A stretch of 64,000 nt of DNA from Azospirillaceae bacterium (GTDB lineage Bacteria > Pseudomonadota > Alphaproteobacteria > Azospirillales > Azospirillaceae): assembly GCA_028283825.1 (NCBI GenBank), contig JAPWJW010000001.1:1364001-1428000 (forward strand). The letters run 5' to 3'. Below are positions 47,752 to 57,460 of this stretch, piece by piece (the stretch's first letter is position 1; the number at the start of each line of letters is the position of its first letter). The translations under genes and the position numbers were made by a program. The notes beneath the pieces are model-generated. The model did not search any database, was not told where the DNA came from, and saw only the letters and a program-made list of their open reading frames with translations.

Positions 47752-49056
47752 TTATTCCGCCACCATGGACGGGGCCTGGACGCGGGGCGCCATGACCTCT
47801 TCCGCCTTGTGGATATAATCGCGCGTTTGCGGCACGGCGGTCAGGGAGTTCGACAGCTGGATCTGGAACACCATGTGCCCCTGGTAGCGGAAGGCGCATT
47901 CCGACCCCGCCAGGTAGAATTCCCACATGCGCACGAAGCGCTCATCGTATAGCGCCGCCGCCTCGTCCGCCTTGGTCAGGAAGCGATGGCGCCAGGCGCG
48001 CAGCGTCTCGGCATAATGCAGGCGCAGGATTTCGATGTCGGTGGTGACGATGCCGGTCTTCTCCACCACCGGCATCACCTCCGACAGGGCCGGGACGTAG
48101 CCGCCGGGGAAGATGTACTTGCGGATCCAGGGGTTGGTGGTGCCGGGCCCGTCCAGCCGGCCGATGGAATGGATCAGGGCCACGCCCTCGGGTGTCATCA
48201 GGTCACGCACGGTGCTGAAATATTCGGCGTAGTGGGGCAGGCCCACATGCTCGAACATGCCGACGGAGACGATGCGGTCGAAATGGCCGCCGTAGCCCTG
48301 GCCCTTCAGGTGGCGATAGTCCACCAGCTCGAACTTGACGCGGTGGCCCAGGCCGGCCTCTTCCGCCCGGGCGCGGGCCACGGCCAGCTGCTCCTGCGAC
48401 AGGGTGATGCCCATGATCTGGGCGTCGGGCACCTGCCGGGCGATCTCCAGCGCCATGCCGCCCCAGCCGCAGCCGATGTCCAGCACCCGCATGCCGGGTT
48501 CCAGCAGCAGCTTGGCGATGATGTGCCGCTTCTTCAGGCTCTGCGCCTCCTCCAGCGTCGTTTCCGGCGTGGGGAAGTAGGCGCAGGAATATTGGCGGTC
48601 GCTGTCCAGGAACAGGGAATAGAGTTTGCCGGACAGGTCGTAATGATGGGCGACATTGTCCTTGGCGCGCTGCGCCGGGTTGAACTGCTGGGCGTATCGG
48701 GCCAGCGCTTCGATGGGCCCCACGAGCTTGTCGGCCCAGCTGATGTGCTGCCAGCCGCTGTTGCGGGTGACCAGGGCCAGCAGGTCGTAGATGCTGCCCT
48801 CCTCCATCACCAGGGTGCCGTCCATATAGGCCTCCCCGGCGTAGAGGCGGGGGGCCAGGGCGATCTGCCAATGCAGGGCCGGGTCGGTCAGGCGGATGGT
48901 GATGGGGCCGTAGCTGGCGGGCCCGCCATCGGCGGTGCTGCCTGCCGTCAGGCCGGTTGGATCCGGCCGGCCGAATTCATACCGGCGGCCGTGGGCATCG
49001 ATAAGTGTCATGTGCCCGGTCTTGATGAGGGACCGGAACAGGTTGGCCAAGAGCAT
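47752..49056 (-). CDS. cfa: Cyclopropane-fatty-acyl-phospholipid synthase
   Basis: SAM-dependent enzyme adding a methylene bridge to unsaturated lipid chains, 434 aa. Motifs: DNVAHHYDLSGKLYSLFLDS near residue 140, YSCAYFPTPETTLEEAQ, the SAM-binding MRVLDIGCGWGGMALEIARQ near 195, FDRIVSVGMFEHVGLPHYAE near 265, and the late RFVRMWEFYLAGSECAFRYQ with the bicarbonate/active-site residues. The start at 49056 has GGGAG upstream. It is likely a single-gene unit. Confidence 0.94.
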   Translation of the reverse strand: MLLANLFRSLIKTGHMTLIDAHGRRYEFGRPDPTGLTAGSTADGGPASYGPITIRLTDPALHWQIALAPRLYAGEAYMDGTLVMEEGSIYDLLALVTRNSGWQHISWADKLVGPIEALARYAQQFNPAQRAKDNVAHHYDLSGKLYSLFLDSDRQYSCAYFPTPETTLEEAQSLKKRHIIAKLLLEPGMRVLDIGCGWGGMALEIARQVPDAQIMGITLSQEQLAVARARAEEAGLGHRVKFELVDYRHLKGQGYGGHFDRIVSVGMFEHVGLPHYAEYFSTVRDLMTPEGVALIHSIGRLDGPGTTNPWIRKYIFPGGYVPALSEVMPVVEKTGIVTTDIEILRLHYAETLRAWRHRFLTKADEAAALYDERFVRMWEFYLAGSECAFRYQGHMVFQIQLSNSLTAVPQTRDYIHKAEEVMAPRVQAPSMVAE

Positions 49057-49183
49057 GGGCGAAGGCTCCCTCGTCTAAATCCACCTGCATATCAACAAGA
49101 TGTAGGTAGTCTGCGAGGGGCCGGCCAGGGGGTCTATTAGCTCTAAGGTTTACTCAAAAGGGCAGGGTGGGAAGAGACCCGGC

Positions 49184-49984
49184 TCACTTCCCGTGGGCGA
49201 TGAAGGCGCCGTTGCGGAAACCCGCCTTGCCATAGCGGAAGGGGTCGCCTTCCGGGGTGGTCATGCCACCGCCCGCGGCCAGCAGAACGGCGTGGCCCGC
49301 CGCCGTATCCCACTCACAGGTCGGTCCGAAGCGAGGGTACAGGTCGGCCGTCCCCTCGGCGATGCGGCAGAATTTCACCGAGCTGCCGCAGGCCAGCGTG
49401 GACGCCACGGAATAGGGCTTTAGATAGTCCGCCAGCGCCGTGTCGTTGGCGTGCGAGCGGGAGGAGACGACGGTGATGCCCTCGCGCGGCTGCGGGCGGC
49501 AGGTGATGGAGTCGCGGGGGCCTTGGCCGCGCTGGCGCCAGGCCAGGGGCTTGGGCGCCAGGGTGCCGGCGAACAGTTCCTGGCTGGCGGGGGCGTAGAC
49601 CACGCCCAGCAGGGGTTGCCCCTGGTCCACCAGGGCGATGTTCACCGTGAACTCGCCATTGCGCTTGATGAATTCCTTGGTGCCGTCCAGCGGGTCGACC
49701 AGCCAGAAGGGCTGGCGGGCGGCCACCGCCGGAATCTCACCCCGTTCCGCCGCCTCTTCCGAGACGGCCGGGATGGTCGGCGTCAGGCGGGCCAGGCCGG
49801 GCAGGATGATGGCCTCGGCCGCGTGGTCGGCCAGGGTGACGGGGCTGCCGTCGGCCTTGGTCGTGGCGCCGTTGTCACCTTCATAGAAGGGCAAAGTGGC
49901 GAAACCCGCCTCCACCGCCAGGGCCGCGATGTCATCCAGCAGGGTGACCAGGTCCAATCGGGCGAGCGTGGGGGAAGGGGTCAT
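49184..49984 (-). CDS. cysQ: 3'(2'),5'-bisphosphate nucleotidase
   Basis: Inositol-monophosphatase-fold enzyme of 266 aa that removes the 3' phosphate of PAP/PAPS. Metal-binding motifs: VSEEAAERGEI (Glu), FWLVDPLDGTKEFIKRNGEF (Asp-x-Asp-Gly) near residue 110, and the second Asp region CEWDTAAGHAVLLAAGGGMT near 220. The frame is open upstream to 50224, but the ATG at 49984 gives the normal family length. Divergent from the nuclease gene. Confidence 0.92.
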   Translation of the reverse strand: MTPSPTLARLDLVTLLDDIAALAVEAGFATLPFYEGDNGATTKADGSPVTLADHAAEAIILPGLARLTPTIPAVSEEAAERGEIPAVAARQPFWLVDPLDGTKEFIKRNGEFTVNIALVDQGQPLLGVVYAPASQELFAGTLAPKPLAWRQRGQGPRDSITCRPQPREGITVVSSRSHANDTALADYLKPYSVASTLACGSSVKFCRIAEGTADLYPRFGPTCEWDTAAGHAVLLAAGGGMTTPEGDPFRYGKAGFRNGAFIAHGK

Positions 49985-50208
49985 GGGAACGTGCCTAACG
50001 ATAAGAGGTGGAGCGGGGGCAGGGGATAGTCCATCCGGCCCCGGCACGGCAACAGCCGCGACCGGGACGATCCCATGCGTGACGCATGTCTGTGCCAAAA
50101 AAGGGGCGATGATGGGCGGCGGCGGGCTTTCCCGCAACCCATCCATCAGGGGGCTGCGCACCTGTCGGTCAGGTAGGCGCGTGGGGGCGAGGCTGCTACA
50201 CTGGCGGC

Positions 50209-50784
50209 ATGAGATGGCACCCATTCCTCATGGCGATCATCGCCGGCCTGCTGGCCCTGCCGGCGCAGCACACCCTTGCGGCGGCCCCCCCGCCCGTCGG
50301 CGGCGGCGGCGATGTCATCGAAGGCCATGCCGAGGCGACGGAGGGCGACACGCTGGTGGTCAATGGCGGCGAGGTGAAGCTCTACGCCATCGACGCGCCC
50401 GATCCCGGCCAGACCTGCAAGAATCGCCGCGGCACGGAATACGACTGTTTCGCCCAGGCCACCAAGGAATTGCAGGCCCTGGTGAAGGACCAGATCGTCC
50501 ATTGCACCACCAAGGAAAGTCCGGCCAAGCAGAAGCGCCTGGCGGTGTGCAAGCTGGATGACGGCCGCGACGTGGCCGCCGTCATGGTGCGGGTCGGCTG
50601 GGCCCTGGCCTATGAGGAGTTGTCGGTCGATTATTACCGCCTTCAGATCCGGGCCATGAGTTACCGGACGGGCATGTGGGGCGGCCGGGTGGAACCGCCC
50701 TGGCTGTGGCGTGATCGCCAGGTGGCGGATCAGGCCAAGGCGATGGACCAGCCCAAGAAGAAACCGCCGTCGCCCGGCGGCTGA
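50209..50784 (+). CDS. Exported thermonuclease-family (SNase-like) protein
   Basis: 191 aa with a signal peptide (FLMAIIAGLLALPAQHTLAA). SNase-like OB-fold: ATEGDTLVVNGGEVKLYAID with APDPGQTC, then CFAQATKELQALVKDQIVHC, RDVAAVMVRVGWALAYEELS, and YRLQIRAMSYRTGMWGG. The usual catalytic Arg before the first motif is replaced by Lys (VKLYAID) and the YGR site is altered to QKRL, so nuclease activity is uncertain. Four cysteines fit a periplasmic protein. Many alphaproteobacteria carry such proteins of unknown role. Confidence 0.82.
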   Translation: MRWHPFLMAIIAGLLALPAQHTLAAAPPPVGGGGDVIEGHAEATEGDTLVVNGGEVKLYAIDAPDPGQTCKNRRGTEYDCFAQATKELQALVKDQIVHCTTKESPAKQKRLAVCKLDDGRDVAAVMVRVGWALAYEELSVDYYRLQIRAMSYRTGMWGGRVEPPWLWRDRQVADQAKAMDQPKKKPPSPGG

Positions 50785-50995
50785 TGGCGGCCGGTTGTCT
50801 TAGCCCCGATGCCGCGTGCAAGCCCGGGCGTCCATACCCACTTTTAAGGTGTGGGAAGGCCACAGTGCGGGGAAACCGGCCGCTGCAGCCCTGGTTCCGC
50901 CTGGAAAACACTTGACCAGGACGATCCGGGCCATCACCTATGTCGCCGAAATTGTCCATCCCGCGAGTCCACCTGTTTTTTCCTGAAAGGAAGTT

Positions 50996-51214
50996 ATGGC
51001 CAAGGAGGATCTGATCGAGTTCTCCGGCACGGTCACTGAACTGCTGCCGAACGCGATGTTCCGCGTTAAGCTCGATAACGAACACGAAGTGCTGGCTCAC
51101 ACCTCCGGCAAGATGCGCAAGAACCGCATCCGCGTGCTGGCCGGTGACCGGGTCAACGTCGAAATGACGCCTTACGACCTGACCAAGGGTCGCATCACCT
51201 TCCGCTTCAAGTAA
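50996..51214 (+). CDS. infA: Translation initiation factor IF-1
   Basis: 72-aa S1/OB-fold protein with the invariant sequence: [40 protein letters not shown] and [20 protein letters not shown], ending TFRFK. It binds the 30S A site during initiation. AAGGAAG precedes the ATG by two bases. The gene heads infA-maf-RNase G-yacG. Confidence 0.99.
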   Translation: MAKEDLIEFSGTVTELLPNAMFRVKLDNEHEVLAHTSGKMRKNRIRVLAGDRVNVEMTPYDLTKGRITFRFK

Positions 51215-51225
51215 GTGGAACGGTG

Positions 51226-51864
51226 ATGGTGAACGTGCAGGCGGCAGGGATCGAGCAGACGCCGCGACAGGTCCCGCCGCTGGTGCTGGCGTCCAGTTCG
51301 CCGCGACGCCGGGAACTGCTGGCCCAGATCGGGCTGACGCCGACCGGCATTGATCCAGCCGACATCGACGAAACGCCGCTGGCTGATGAACTGCCGGCCC
51401 ATCACGCGTTGCGCCTGGCCCGGGCCAAGGCGGAGGTAGTGGCCGCGCGCAGTCCCGGCGCCATCGTGCTGGCCGCCGACACGGTGGTGGGTTGCGGCCG
51501 CCGCATCCTGCCCAAGGCCGAAAGTGCGGACGATGTGCGCCATTGCCTGGACCTGCTGTCCGGCCGGCGCCACCGCGTTTTTGGCGGGCTGTGCGTCATC
51601 GACGCCAAGGGCAAGGCCCGCACCCGCGTGGTGCAGACCGCCGTGGTCTTCAAGAAACTGAGCCGGGTCGAGATCGACGCCTACATCGCCCTGGGCGAAG
51701 GCGTGGGCAAGGCCGGCGGCTATGCCATCCAGGGCCGCGCCGCCCTGTTCGCACGCGGGCTGGTCGGCTCGCACAGCAACGTCGTGGGCCTGTCCCTGTT
51801 CGACACCGCCGCCCTGTTGCGGGCGGCGGGGCTGGATCCCCTGGCGGCGCCGGCCGTGGCCTGA
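51226..51864 (+). CDS. maf: Maf-like nucleoside triphosphate pyrophosphatase
   Basis: 212 aa, hydrolyses non-canonical or excess nucleoside triphosphates. Signature LVLASSSPRRRELLAQIGLT near residue 20, PADIDETPLADELPAHHALR, IVLAADTVVGCGRRILPKAE with the catalytic Asp, and GKAGGYAIQGRAALFARGLV. GTG 51223 directly before the ATG is an alternative. It starts 11 bases after infA and is nine bases from the RNase gene. Confidence 0.93.
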   Translation: MVNVQAAGIEQTPRQVPPLVLASSSPRRRELLAQIGLTPTGIDPADIDETPLADELPAHHALRLARAKAEVVAARSPGAIVLAADTVVGCGRRILPKAESADDVRHCLDLLSGRRHRVFGGLCVIDAKGKARTRVVQTAVVFKKLSRVEIDAYIALGEGVGKAGGYAIQGRAALFARGLVGSHSNVVGLSLFDTAALLRAAGLDPLAAPAVA

Positions 51865-51873
51865 GGGCCCGCC

Positions 51874-53157
51874 ATGGCCCGCGAACTCCACATCGACATC
51901 ACCGCGTCCGTTGCCGGCCCGGCCCTGCGCCGGGCGGCGGTGGTGACGGACGGCGTGCTGACCGACCTTTATATCGACCGGCTGGACCGGCCGGCCTTGG
52001 CCGGCGCCGTCATCCGGGGCCGTGTCGCCCGCATCGTTGCCGGCATGAACGCCGCCTTCATCGACATCGGCACGGGCCGTCCCGGGCTGCTGCCGGCCGC
52101 CGACGTGCGTGTGCCGCAGAAGGGTAAGGGCGGTGAGGCGAAGGGCCGCCCGGCCGGGCGCATCGAGGGCCCCATCGGTGCCGCGCTGAAGGCCGGCCAG
52201 ACCGTCCTGGTCCAGGTGAAGGCCGATCCGGTGGGGGCCAAGGGCGCGCTCTTGTCCATGGACATCGCCCTGCCTGGGCGTTTCCTGGTGCACACGCCGC
52301 TGGCCGCCGGCATCCATGTGTCCAAGCGCCTGGGCCTGGGGGCCGATGCGGCGGCCGAGCGCGCGCGCCTGACCACCGTGGTGCGCGACGCCGTGCCGTC
52401 AGGCAACGGCTGGCCCGGTGGCTGGATCGTGCGGGCGGCGGCATCCGGTGTGCCGGCCGACCGGCTGGCGCTGGAGGCAGAGGCCCTGGCGCTGGACTGG
52501 CGCCAGGTGATGAAGGCCGGTGACGGGCCGCCGGCCGTGCTGCTGCCGGCACCCCACGCGGCCGTGCGCGCGCTGCTGGAACAGACCGGGCAGCCGGTGG
52601 GCGCCATCCGGGTGGATGACCGCGCCGAACCGGGCCAGGACCTTTATGCCGACCTGCGCCGCTGGGCCGACGACCGCGCGCCCGACCTGTTGCCGCAACT
52701 GGCCCGCGCCGCCACCGGCCTGCCCCTGTTCGACGGGGGCGACCTGGATGGCGCCATCGCGCGCCTGACGCGACCGCGCGTGCCGCTGCCGGGCGCCAAT
52801 GGCGGCAGCCTGGTGATCGAACGGACGGAGGCGCTGACCGTCATCGACGTCAACGGTGGCGAACGCGGTGATCCCCTGGCGGTGAACCTGGCGGCGGTGC
52901 CGGAAATCGCGCGGCAATTGCGCCTGCGCAATGTCGGCGGTGTGGTGGTGGTGGACTTGATCACCCTGTCGCGGCCGTCCGACCGCGAACGCCTGATCCT
53001 GGCCTTGACCGGGGCGGTGGCGGATGACCCCGGCAATACCCAGGTATATGGCATGTCGCGCCTGGGCCTTGTGGAACTGACCCGCCAGCGGCGTGGCCCC
53101 TCGCTGCTGGACCTGGTGACGCCCGACGCGCCATCGGTCGATGACGACACCTTTTGA
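51874..53157 (+). CDS. rng: Ribonuclease E/G family protein, short form
   Basis: 427-aa endoribonuclease-like protein. An S1-type region (GRVARIVAGMNAAFIDIGTG) is followed by the RNase-H-like and DNase-I-like catalytic parts: LTVIDVNGGERGDPLAVNLA, the site with catalytic Asp and Asn, and IARQLRLRNVGGVVVVDLIT with the second Asp. The C-terminus stops soon after GMSRLGLVELTRQRRGPSLL, so the zinc-link CPxC motif used for tetramer formation in RNase E/G is missing. It is shorter than RNase G (~490 aa). The infA-maf-rng-yacG neighbourhood is usual. Confidence 0.88.
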   Translation: MARELHIDITASVAGPALRRAAVVTDGVLTDLYIDRLDRPALAGAVIRGRVARIVAGMNAAFIDIGTGRPGLLPAADVRVPQKGKGGEAKGRPAGRIEGPIGAALKAGQTVLVQVKADPVGAKGALLSMDIALPGRFLVHTPLAAGIHVSKRLGLGADAAAERARLTTVVRDAVPSGNGWPGGWIVRAAASGVPADRLALEAEALALDWRQVMKAGDGPPAVLLPAPHAAVRALLEQTGQPVGAIRVDDRAEPGQDLYADLRRWADDRAPDLLPQLARAATGLPLFDGGDLDGAIARLTRPRVPLPGANGGSLVIERTEALTVIDVNGGERGDPLAVNLAAVPEIARQLRLRNVGGVVVVDLITLSRPSDRERLILALTGAVADDPGNTQVYGMSRLGLVELTRQRRGPSLLDLVTPDAPSVDDDTF

Positions 53158-53173
53158 TAGAGACCGCCTCACC

Positions 53174-53386
53174 ATGACCGACCAGCCCATCCCCCTGAAG
53201 CCCCGCAAGTCCCGCGCGGCCTGCCCCGTCTGCGGCCGTCCGCCGGTGCCGGAGAAGAAGCCCTTCTGCTCGCAGCGCTGCGCCGACGTGGATCTGGGCC
53301 GCTGGCTGAACGAAAGCTATCGCGTGCCCGTGACCGAGGATACGGACGAGGACGGCGAGACGGCATCGGGACCGGAGCGGGACTGA
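53174..53386 (+). CDS. yacG: DNA gyrase inhibitor YacG
   Basis: 70-aa zinc-finger protein: CPVCGRPPVPEKKPFCSQRC (CxxC ... CxxxC), then ADVDLGRWLNESYRVPV. YacG binds GyrB and inhibits gyrase. Start ATG 53174, 17 bases after the RNase stop. The C-terminal ten residues are acidic. Confidence 0.95.
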   Translation: MTDQPIPLKPRKSRAACPVCGRPPVPEKKPFCSQRCADVDLGRWLNESYRVPVTEDTDEDGETASGPERD

Positions 53387-53513
53387 ACGAGGGGAGGGCG
53401 CGTCAGCGGGCGGCTGGCGCACCGTTTATGCCATCTGAACGGCATGGATGCGCGCGGGTATGAACACTCACAGAACCATGCGCGGACATGACCTGTAAAA
53501 CCGACTGTAAAAC

Positions 53514-53531
53514 TGCCCCAAGACGTGGGCA
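53514..53531. terminator. Small hairpin near the yacG and tRNA-Phe 3' ends
   Basis: TGCCC/GGGCA, 5-bp stem, with ATTTT on the plus side and GTTTT on the minus side. It may end yacG or tRNA transcription in either direction. Short stem, so weak. Confidence 0.4.
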
Positions 53532-53586
53532 ATTTTCAGGTCAGTTCTAAGTGAGATAAGTTGTTGATTTTAAAGGGAAATTAAAA

Positions 53587-53662
53587 TGGTGCCCAGGGAC
53601 GGAATCGAACCGCCGACACGGGGATTTTCAATCCCCTGCTCTACCAACTGAGCTACCTGGGC
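53587..53662 (-). tRNA. tRNA-Phe (GAA)
   Basis: 76 nt with encoded CCA. On the minus strand: acceptor GCCCAGG pairs with CCTGGGC, D arm GCTCAGTTGGTAGAGC, anticodon stem GGGGA/TCCCC with loop TTGAAAA (anticodon GAA), T arm CGGCGGTTCGATTCCGTC region. All four arms close properly. Confidence 0.97.
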
Positions 53663-53863
53663 ATCCAGGGGTACAGAGCGGACGCTATGTACCTGATCTC
53701 GCGTGGGTTTTTGAAACCCGTCGCCGCAGTTTGGTGTCTGCGGCGCGTCGAGGTGGGTGTATGTAGACAAGTCCGGCGGGCTTGTCCAGCCTCTTCATTC
53801 GGCCTTTTTCATATTTTTTGTAGGGCGTTGTTTCTCAAGGGAAAGATCGGCATTTGCCGGTGC

Positions 53864-54847
53864 TCAGCGGTTGACGTCCACCACCAGCCGGCCGCGTATT
53901 TTGCCGTCCAGCAGGTCCGGCGCGATGGCGATGGCCTCCGACAGGGCGATCTCGCGGGTCGCCAGCGCCAGCTTCTCCGGCGCCAGGTCGGTGGCCAGGC
54001 GTTGCCAGGCGGCGGTGCGCTGGGGCAGGGGGCAGGTCACGCTGTTGATGCCCACCAGGCTGACGCCGCGCAGGATGAAGGGCGCCACGGTGGCGGGGAA
54101 ATCCATGCCGGCGGCCAGGCCGCAGGCGGTGACCACGCCGTTGTCGCGGGTGGCGGCGCAGATGTTGGCCAGGATGTGGCTGCCCACCGTGTCGACGGCG
54201 CCGGCCCAGCGCGCCTTGGCCAGGGGCTTGCCCGGGGCAGCCAGGGTGTCGCGGTCGATGATCTCGGCGGCCCCCAGCCGGGTCAGGTAGTCATGCTCCG
54301 CCGGCCGGCCGGTCACGGCGGCCACACGGTAGCCCAGCGTGGACAGCAGGGCCACGGCGACGCTGCCCACGCCGCCGGCCGCACCGCTGACCACGATGGC
54401 ACCCTGGTCCGGCGTCACCCCCCATTTCTCCAGCGCCAGCACGCACAGCATGGCGGTGTAGCCCGCCGTGCCGATGGCCATGGCCCGGCGGGTGTCGATG
54501 CCGGCGGGCAGGGGCACCAGCCAGTCGCCGGGCACGCGCGCCCGCGTGGCCAGGCCGCCCCAGCGATCCTCCCCCACGCCCCAGCCGTTCAGCACCACCG
54601 CCTGGCCGGGCGCGAAGCCGGGGTGGGACGACTGTTCCACCGTGCCGGCGAAGTCCACGCCCGGCACCAGGGGAAAGCGGCGGATGATGGGCCCCCGGCC
54701 GGTGATGGCCAGCGCGTCCTTATAGTTCAGGGTGGAATAATCCACCCGCACCAGCACGTCGCCCGGCGGCAGGTCGCCTTCATCCAGCGGCCGCACCGAG
54801 GCGCGATAGGCGCCATCCATGTTCTCAACCAGCAATCCTGTGAACAT
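53864..54847 (-). CDS. acuI: Acryloyl-CoA reductase / YhdH-type quinone oxidoreductase
   Basis: Zinc-independent MDR-family reductase of 327 aa. It starts [20 protein letters not shown] and has [40 protein letters not shown], the NADPH-binding [40 protein letters not shown], and [20 protein letters not shown]. AcuI reduces acryloyl-CoA (from DMSP or 3-hydroxypropionate metabolism). A TetR gene lies 51 bases upstream, and both genes have matching TAGAC-N5-GTCT sites. Confidence 0.9.
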   Translation of the reverse strand: MFTGLLVENMDGAYRASVRPLDEGDLPPGDVLVRVDYSTLNYKDALAITGRGPIIRRFPLVPGVDFAGTVEQSSHPGFAPGQAVVLNGWGVGEDRWGGLATRARVPGDWLVPLPAGIDTRRAMAIGTAGYTAMLCVLALEKWGVTPDQGAIVVSGAAGGVGSVAVALLSTLGYRVAAVTGRPAEHDYLTRLGAAEIIDRDTLAAPGKPLAKARWAGAVDTVGSHILANICAATRDNGVVTACGLAAGMDFPATVAPFILRGVSLVGINSVTCPLPQRTAAWQRLATDLAPEKLALATREIALSEAIAIAPDLLDGKIRGRLVVDVNR

Positions 54848-54863
54848 ATGTGCCTCCAGTAAT

Positions 54864-54878
54864 TAGACCAATCGTCTA
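54864..54878. promoter_or_regulatory. TetR operator before acuI
   Basis: TAGACCAATCGTCTA, 5-bp arms, 16 bases upstream of the acuI start. It belongs to the 17-base match AATTAGACYRATCGTCT also found before the TetR gene. Confidence 0.75.
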
Positions 54879-54898
54879 GGAAATGGCAAAAAAAGGGA

Positions 54899-55531
54899 TC
54901 AGCACCCCAGCAGCCTGAAGAAGTGCTGGGCGAACCGGTCCAGCGGCTCGACCCGGCGTTCCAGCTTGGCGCGCAGCACCGCGCCTTCCCAACCCGTCCA
55001 GAAGAATTCGGCCAGGGCGTCGCAGTCGGCGGTGGGGGGGATCTGGCCGTCATCCCGGGCGGCGCGCAGGCAGGCGGCGGTACGGGCTTGCCAGTCGGCG
55101 AAGACGTCCAGCAGCCGCTGGCGATAGGCCTCCGGCAAGGCTGCCATCTCCTGCCCCAGATTGCCGATCAGGCAGCCGCGGCGGAAATCGTGCCGGGCCA
55201 TGCCGGCCCGGGCGTCGTCGATGAACCGGCAGAAGCGGTCCAGGGGCGGGACCGTCTCCTCCCGGAAATGGCGGTCCAGCTTGGTCGCGAAATAGGCGGC
55301 ATAGGCATCGATCAGCGCGGCGCCGAACGCCTCCTTGCTGTCGAAGTAATGATAGAAGGACCCCTTGGGCACGGCCGCCGCCGTCAGCACCTCATCCAGG
55401 CCGGTGGCGGCGAAGCCCTTCTCGGTTAGGGCGGCCACGCCAGCGCGCACCAGGGCGGCCCGGGTCTGGCTGGTGCCGGCCTGGTCTTTCGGCGGGCGTC
55501 CGCGACGGCGGAGGGGAACGGCGACGGTCAT
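54899..55531 (-). CDS. TetR/AcrR-family regulator, AcuR-like
   Basis: 210-aa repressor. Helix-turn-helix: ALVRAGVAALTEKGFAATGL, VLTAAAVPKGSFYHYFDSKE, near residues 25-70. The C-terminal domain has FIDDARAGMARHDFRRGCLI with GNLGQEM, typical of the branch that senses acrylate or electrophiles (cysteine C140-like residue). The TAGAC-N5-GTCT palindrome lies 10 bases before its start and again before acuI, supporting autoregulation and control of acuI. Confidence 0.9.
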   Translation of the reverse strand: MTVAVPLRRRGRPPKDQAGTSQTRAALVRAGVAALTEKGFAATGLDEVLTAAAVPKGSFYHYFDSKEAFGAALIDAYAAYFATKLDRHFREETVPPLDRFCRFIDDARAGMARHDFRRGCLIGNLGQEMAALPEAYRQRLLDVFADWQARTAACLRAARDDGQIPPTADCDALAEFFWTGWEGAVLRAKLERRVEPLDRFAQHFFRLLGC

Positions 55532-55541
55532 GGAATTTAAT

Positions 55542-55556
55542 TAGACTGATCGTCTC
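55542..55556. promoter_or_regulatory. TetR operator before its own gene
   Basis: TAGACTGATCGTCTC, identical to the acuI site over AATTAGAC..ATCGTCT apart from two central bases. Located 10 bases upstream of the TetR start. Confidence 0.75.
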
Positions 55557-55666
55557 TAAAATTCAACATGTCTGTTGGGGGCCGCCGCCGGAGGACGTGC
55601 TCCGGAAATTGAAAGGGCCGAGCTCCCCGCAAGGGAACCCGGCCCATTTGGCAGAAGGGGAACGCG

Positions 55667-57346
55667 TCAGGCAGCGCGCAGCTTGGCGAAGAAATCGGCC
55701 ACGGCCTCCTGCAGGCGCGCGGATTCCTTGGCCAGGCTTTGCGAGGCGCCCAGCACCTGGGCCGAGGCGGCGGCCGTTTCCTCCGCCCCGTCGGCCACGG
55801 CGCCGATGTTGTTGGACACCAGCAGGGTGCCGCGTGAGGCCTCGGTCACGTTGCGGGTGATCTCCTGCGTGGCGGCGCCCTGTTCCTCCACCGCGGCGGC
55901 GATGACGGAGGTGCCGGCGCCGATGTCGCGGATGGTGGACTGGATCTGGCGGATGGCGTTGACCGCGTCCATCGTCTCCTGCTGGATGGCGGCCACCTGG
56001 ACGCCGATGTCCTCTGTGGCCTTGGACGTCTGGTTGGCCAGGGCCTTCACCTCCGTCGCCACCACGGCGAAGCCCTTGCCGGCCTCACCGGCGCGGGCGG
56101 CCTCGATGGTGGCGTTCAGGGCCAGCAGGTTGGTCTGGCTGGCGATCTCCCGGATCAGGCCGATCACCGCCTCGATGCGTTGGGCGCCTTCGGCCAGGCC
56201 GTTGACGGTGCTGTCGGTGCGGGCAGCCTGCTGCACGGCGTCATCGGCCACGCCGGCGGATTGCAAGGCCTGGCGGCTGATCTCGCCGATGCTGGCCGTC
56301 AATTCCTCGGTCGCGGCAGCGACGGTCTGGACGTTGACCGAGGCCTCTTCCGCCCCTTGCGCCACCGCCTGCACCTGGCGGCGGTTGCCATCGACGATGC
56401 TGGTCAGGCGGGTGGCGGTCTGGCCCAGTTCCTCCGCCGCATGGGCGACGATATTCACCAGCTCGGACGAGATCCTGTCGAATTCCTCAATGTATTGTTC
56501 GCGCAGGCGGACGCGGGATTCGCGCCGCGCATCCTCCTGGCGTGCCTGTTCCGCCAGGTCGTCGGCACGGATCATGCTGTCGCGGAAGACGGCCACGGCC
56601 GCGGCCATGTGGCCGATCTCATCCCGCCGGTCGGCGCCGCTGATCACCACCTTCAAGTCGTGGTCGGCCAGGCGGCTCATGGTGTGGGTCATCTGGTTCA
56701 GCGGGTTCGACACCAGACGGATCAGGGCGTAGCCGGCCAGGCAACCCAGCAAGGCCCCCAGCAGCGAGGCGCCGATGACCACCGCCTTGGTGGCGGCATA
56801 GCTGCTGCGGCTGGCTTCCGCCGCCATGTCGGCACCGCGCACGTTCAGCTCGGCATCCTTCTGCAGCGCCTGGCGCAGCTTGGTGAAGGTTTCCAGCGTG
56901 TCCTTGCGGAAGAAGGTGACGGCCTCATCCATCTGGCCGGCGCGCGCCGTGGCCAGCAACTTCTCGTGCAGGGCCAGGTAGGCGGCCCAGTTGGCGCTGA
57001 TGCTGTCGGCGATCGTGCGCTCCTCACCCGCGCCGATCAGCGGCTGATACTCCTGCCAGAATTTGTCATAGTCGGCCAGGGTGGCGCCGAAGCGCTTCTC
57101 CACTTCGTCGCGCATCGCCGGTTCCTTGACCAGCAGGTAGGATCCTTCCAACGAGCGGAAGCGCTCCGCCGCCTGTGTCAGCTTGCCGATCGATCGGGTG
57201 GAGGGCAGCCAGTTGTCGCGGATGTCCATCGCGGCGGTGTTCATGCGCGCCGCCTGCAACAGGGCGACCAGACCCAGCAGGACGGTCACGCCCAGCACCG
57301 CGCCGAACGCCAGGATGACCTTGTGACGGATGGACAGATTCTTCAT
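55667..57346 (-). CDS. Methyl-accepting chemotaxis protein
   Basis: 559-aa transmembrane chemoreceptor. TM1 near residue 10-33 ([20 protein letters not shown]), a four-helix-bundle periplasmic domain of about 160 residues ([20 protein letters not shown]), TM2 near 195 ([20 protein letters not shown]), a HAMP domain ([20 protein letters not shown]), and the signalling hairpin with [20 protein letters not shown] and [20 protein letters not shown]. No C-terminal CheR-binding pentapeptide is seen. No ligand can be inferred. It is transcribed alone. Confidence 0.95.
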   Translation of the reverse strand: MKNLSIRHKVILAFGAVLGVTVLLGLVALLQAARMNTAAMDIRDNWLPSTRSIGKLTQAAERFRSLEGSYLLVKEPAMRDEVEKRFGATLADYDKFWQEYQPLIGAGEERTIADSISANWAAYLALHEKLLATARAGQMDEAVTFFRKDTLETFTKLRQALQKDAELNVRGADMAAEASRSSYAATKAVVIGASLLGALLGCLAGYALIRLVSNPLNQMTHTMSRLADHDLKVVISGADRRDEIGHMAAAVAVFRDSMIRADDLAEQARQEDARRESRVRLREQYIEEFDRISSELVNIVAHAAEELGQTATRLTSIVDGNRRQVQAVAQGAEEASVNVQTVAAATEELTASIGEISRQALQSAGVADDAVQQAARTDSTVNGLAEGAQRIEAVIGLIREIASQTNLLALNATIEAARAGEAGKGFAVVATEVKALANQTSKATEDIGVQVAAIQQETMDAVNAIRQIQSTIRDIGAGTSVIAAAVEEQGAATQEITRNVTEASRGTLLVSNNIGAVADGAEETAAASAQVLGASQSLAKESARLQEAVADFFAKLRAA

Positions 57347-57460
57347 GGCCCGGAAGGCTCCCCGCAGGCAGGCGTGGGACTATCCCCACTCCGCCTCAGG
57401 GTCTGTCAGTCGCATTAATGAAGCGTAAATAACACCTGTATCCTGAGGGTTAGGGCCGCA

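Noticed and set aside
53387..53586. Possible integrated-element attachment site beside tRNA-Phe
   Set aside because: No integrase gene and no repeat of the tRNA 3' end was seen nearby; the tRNA is complete.
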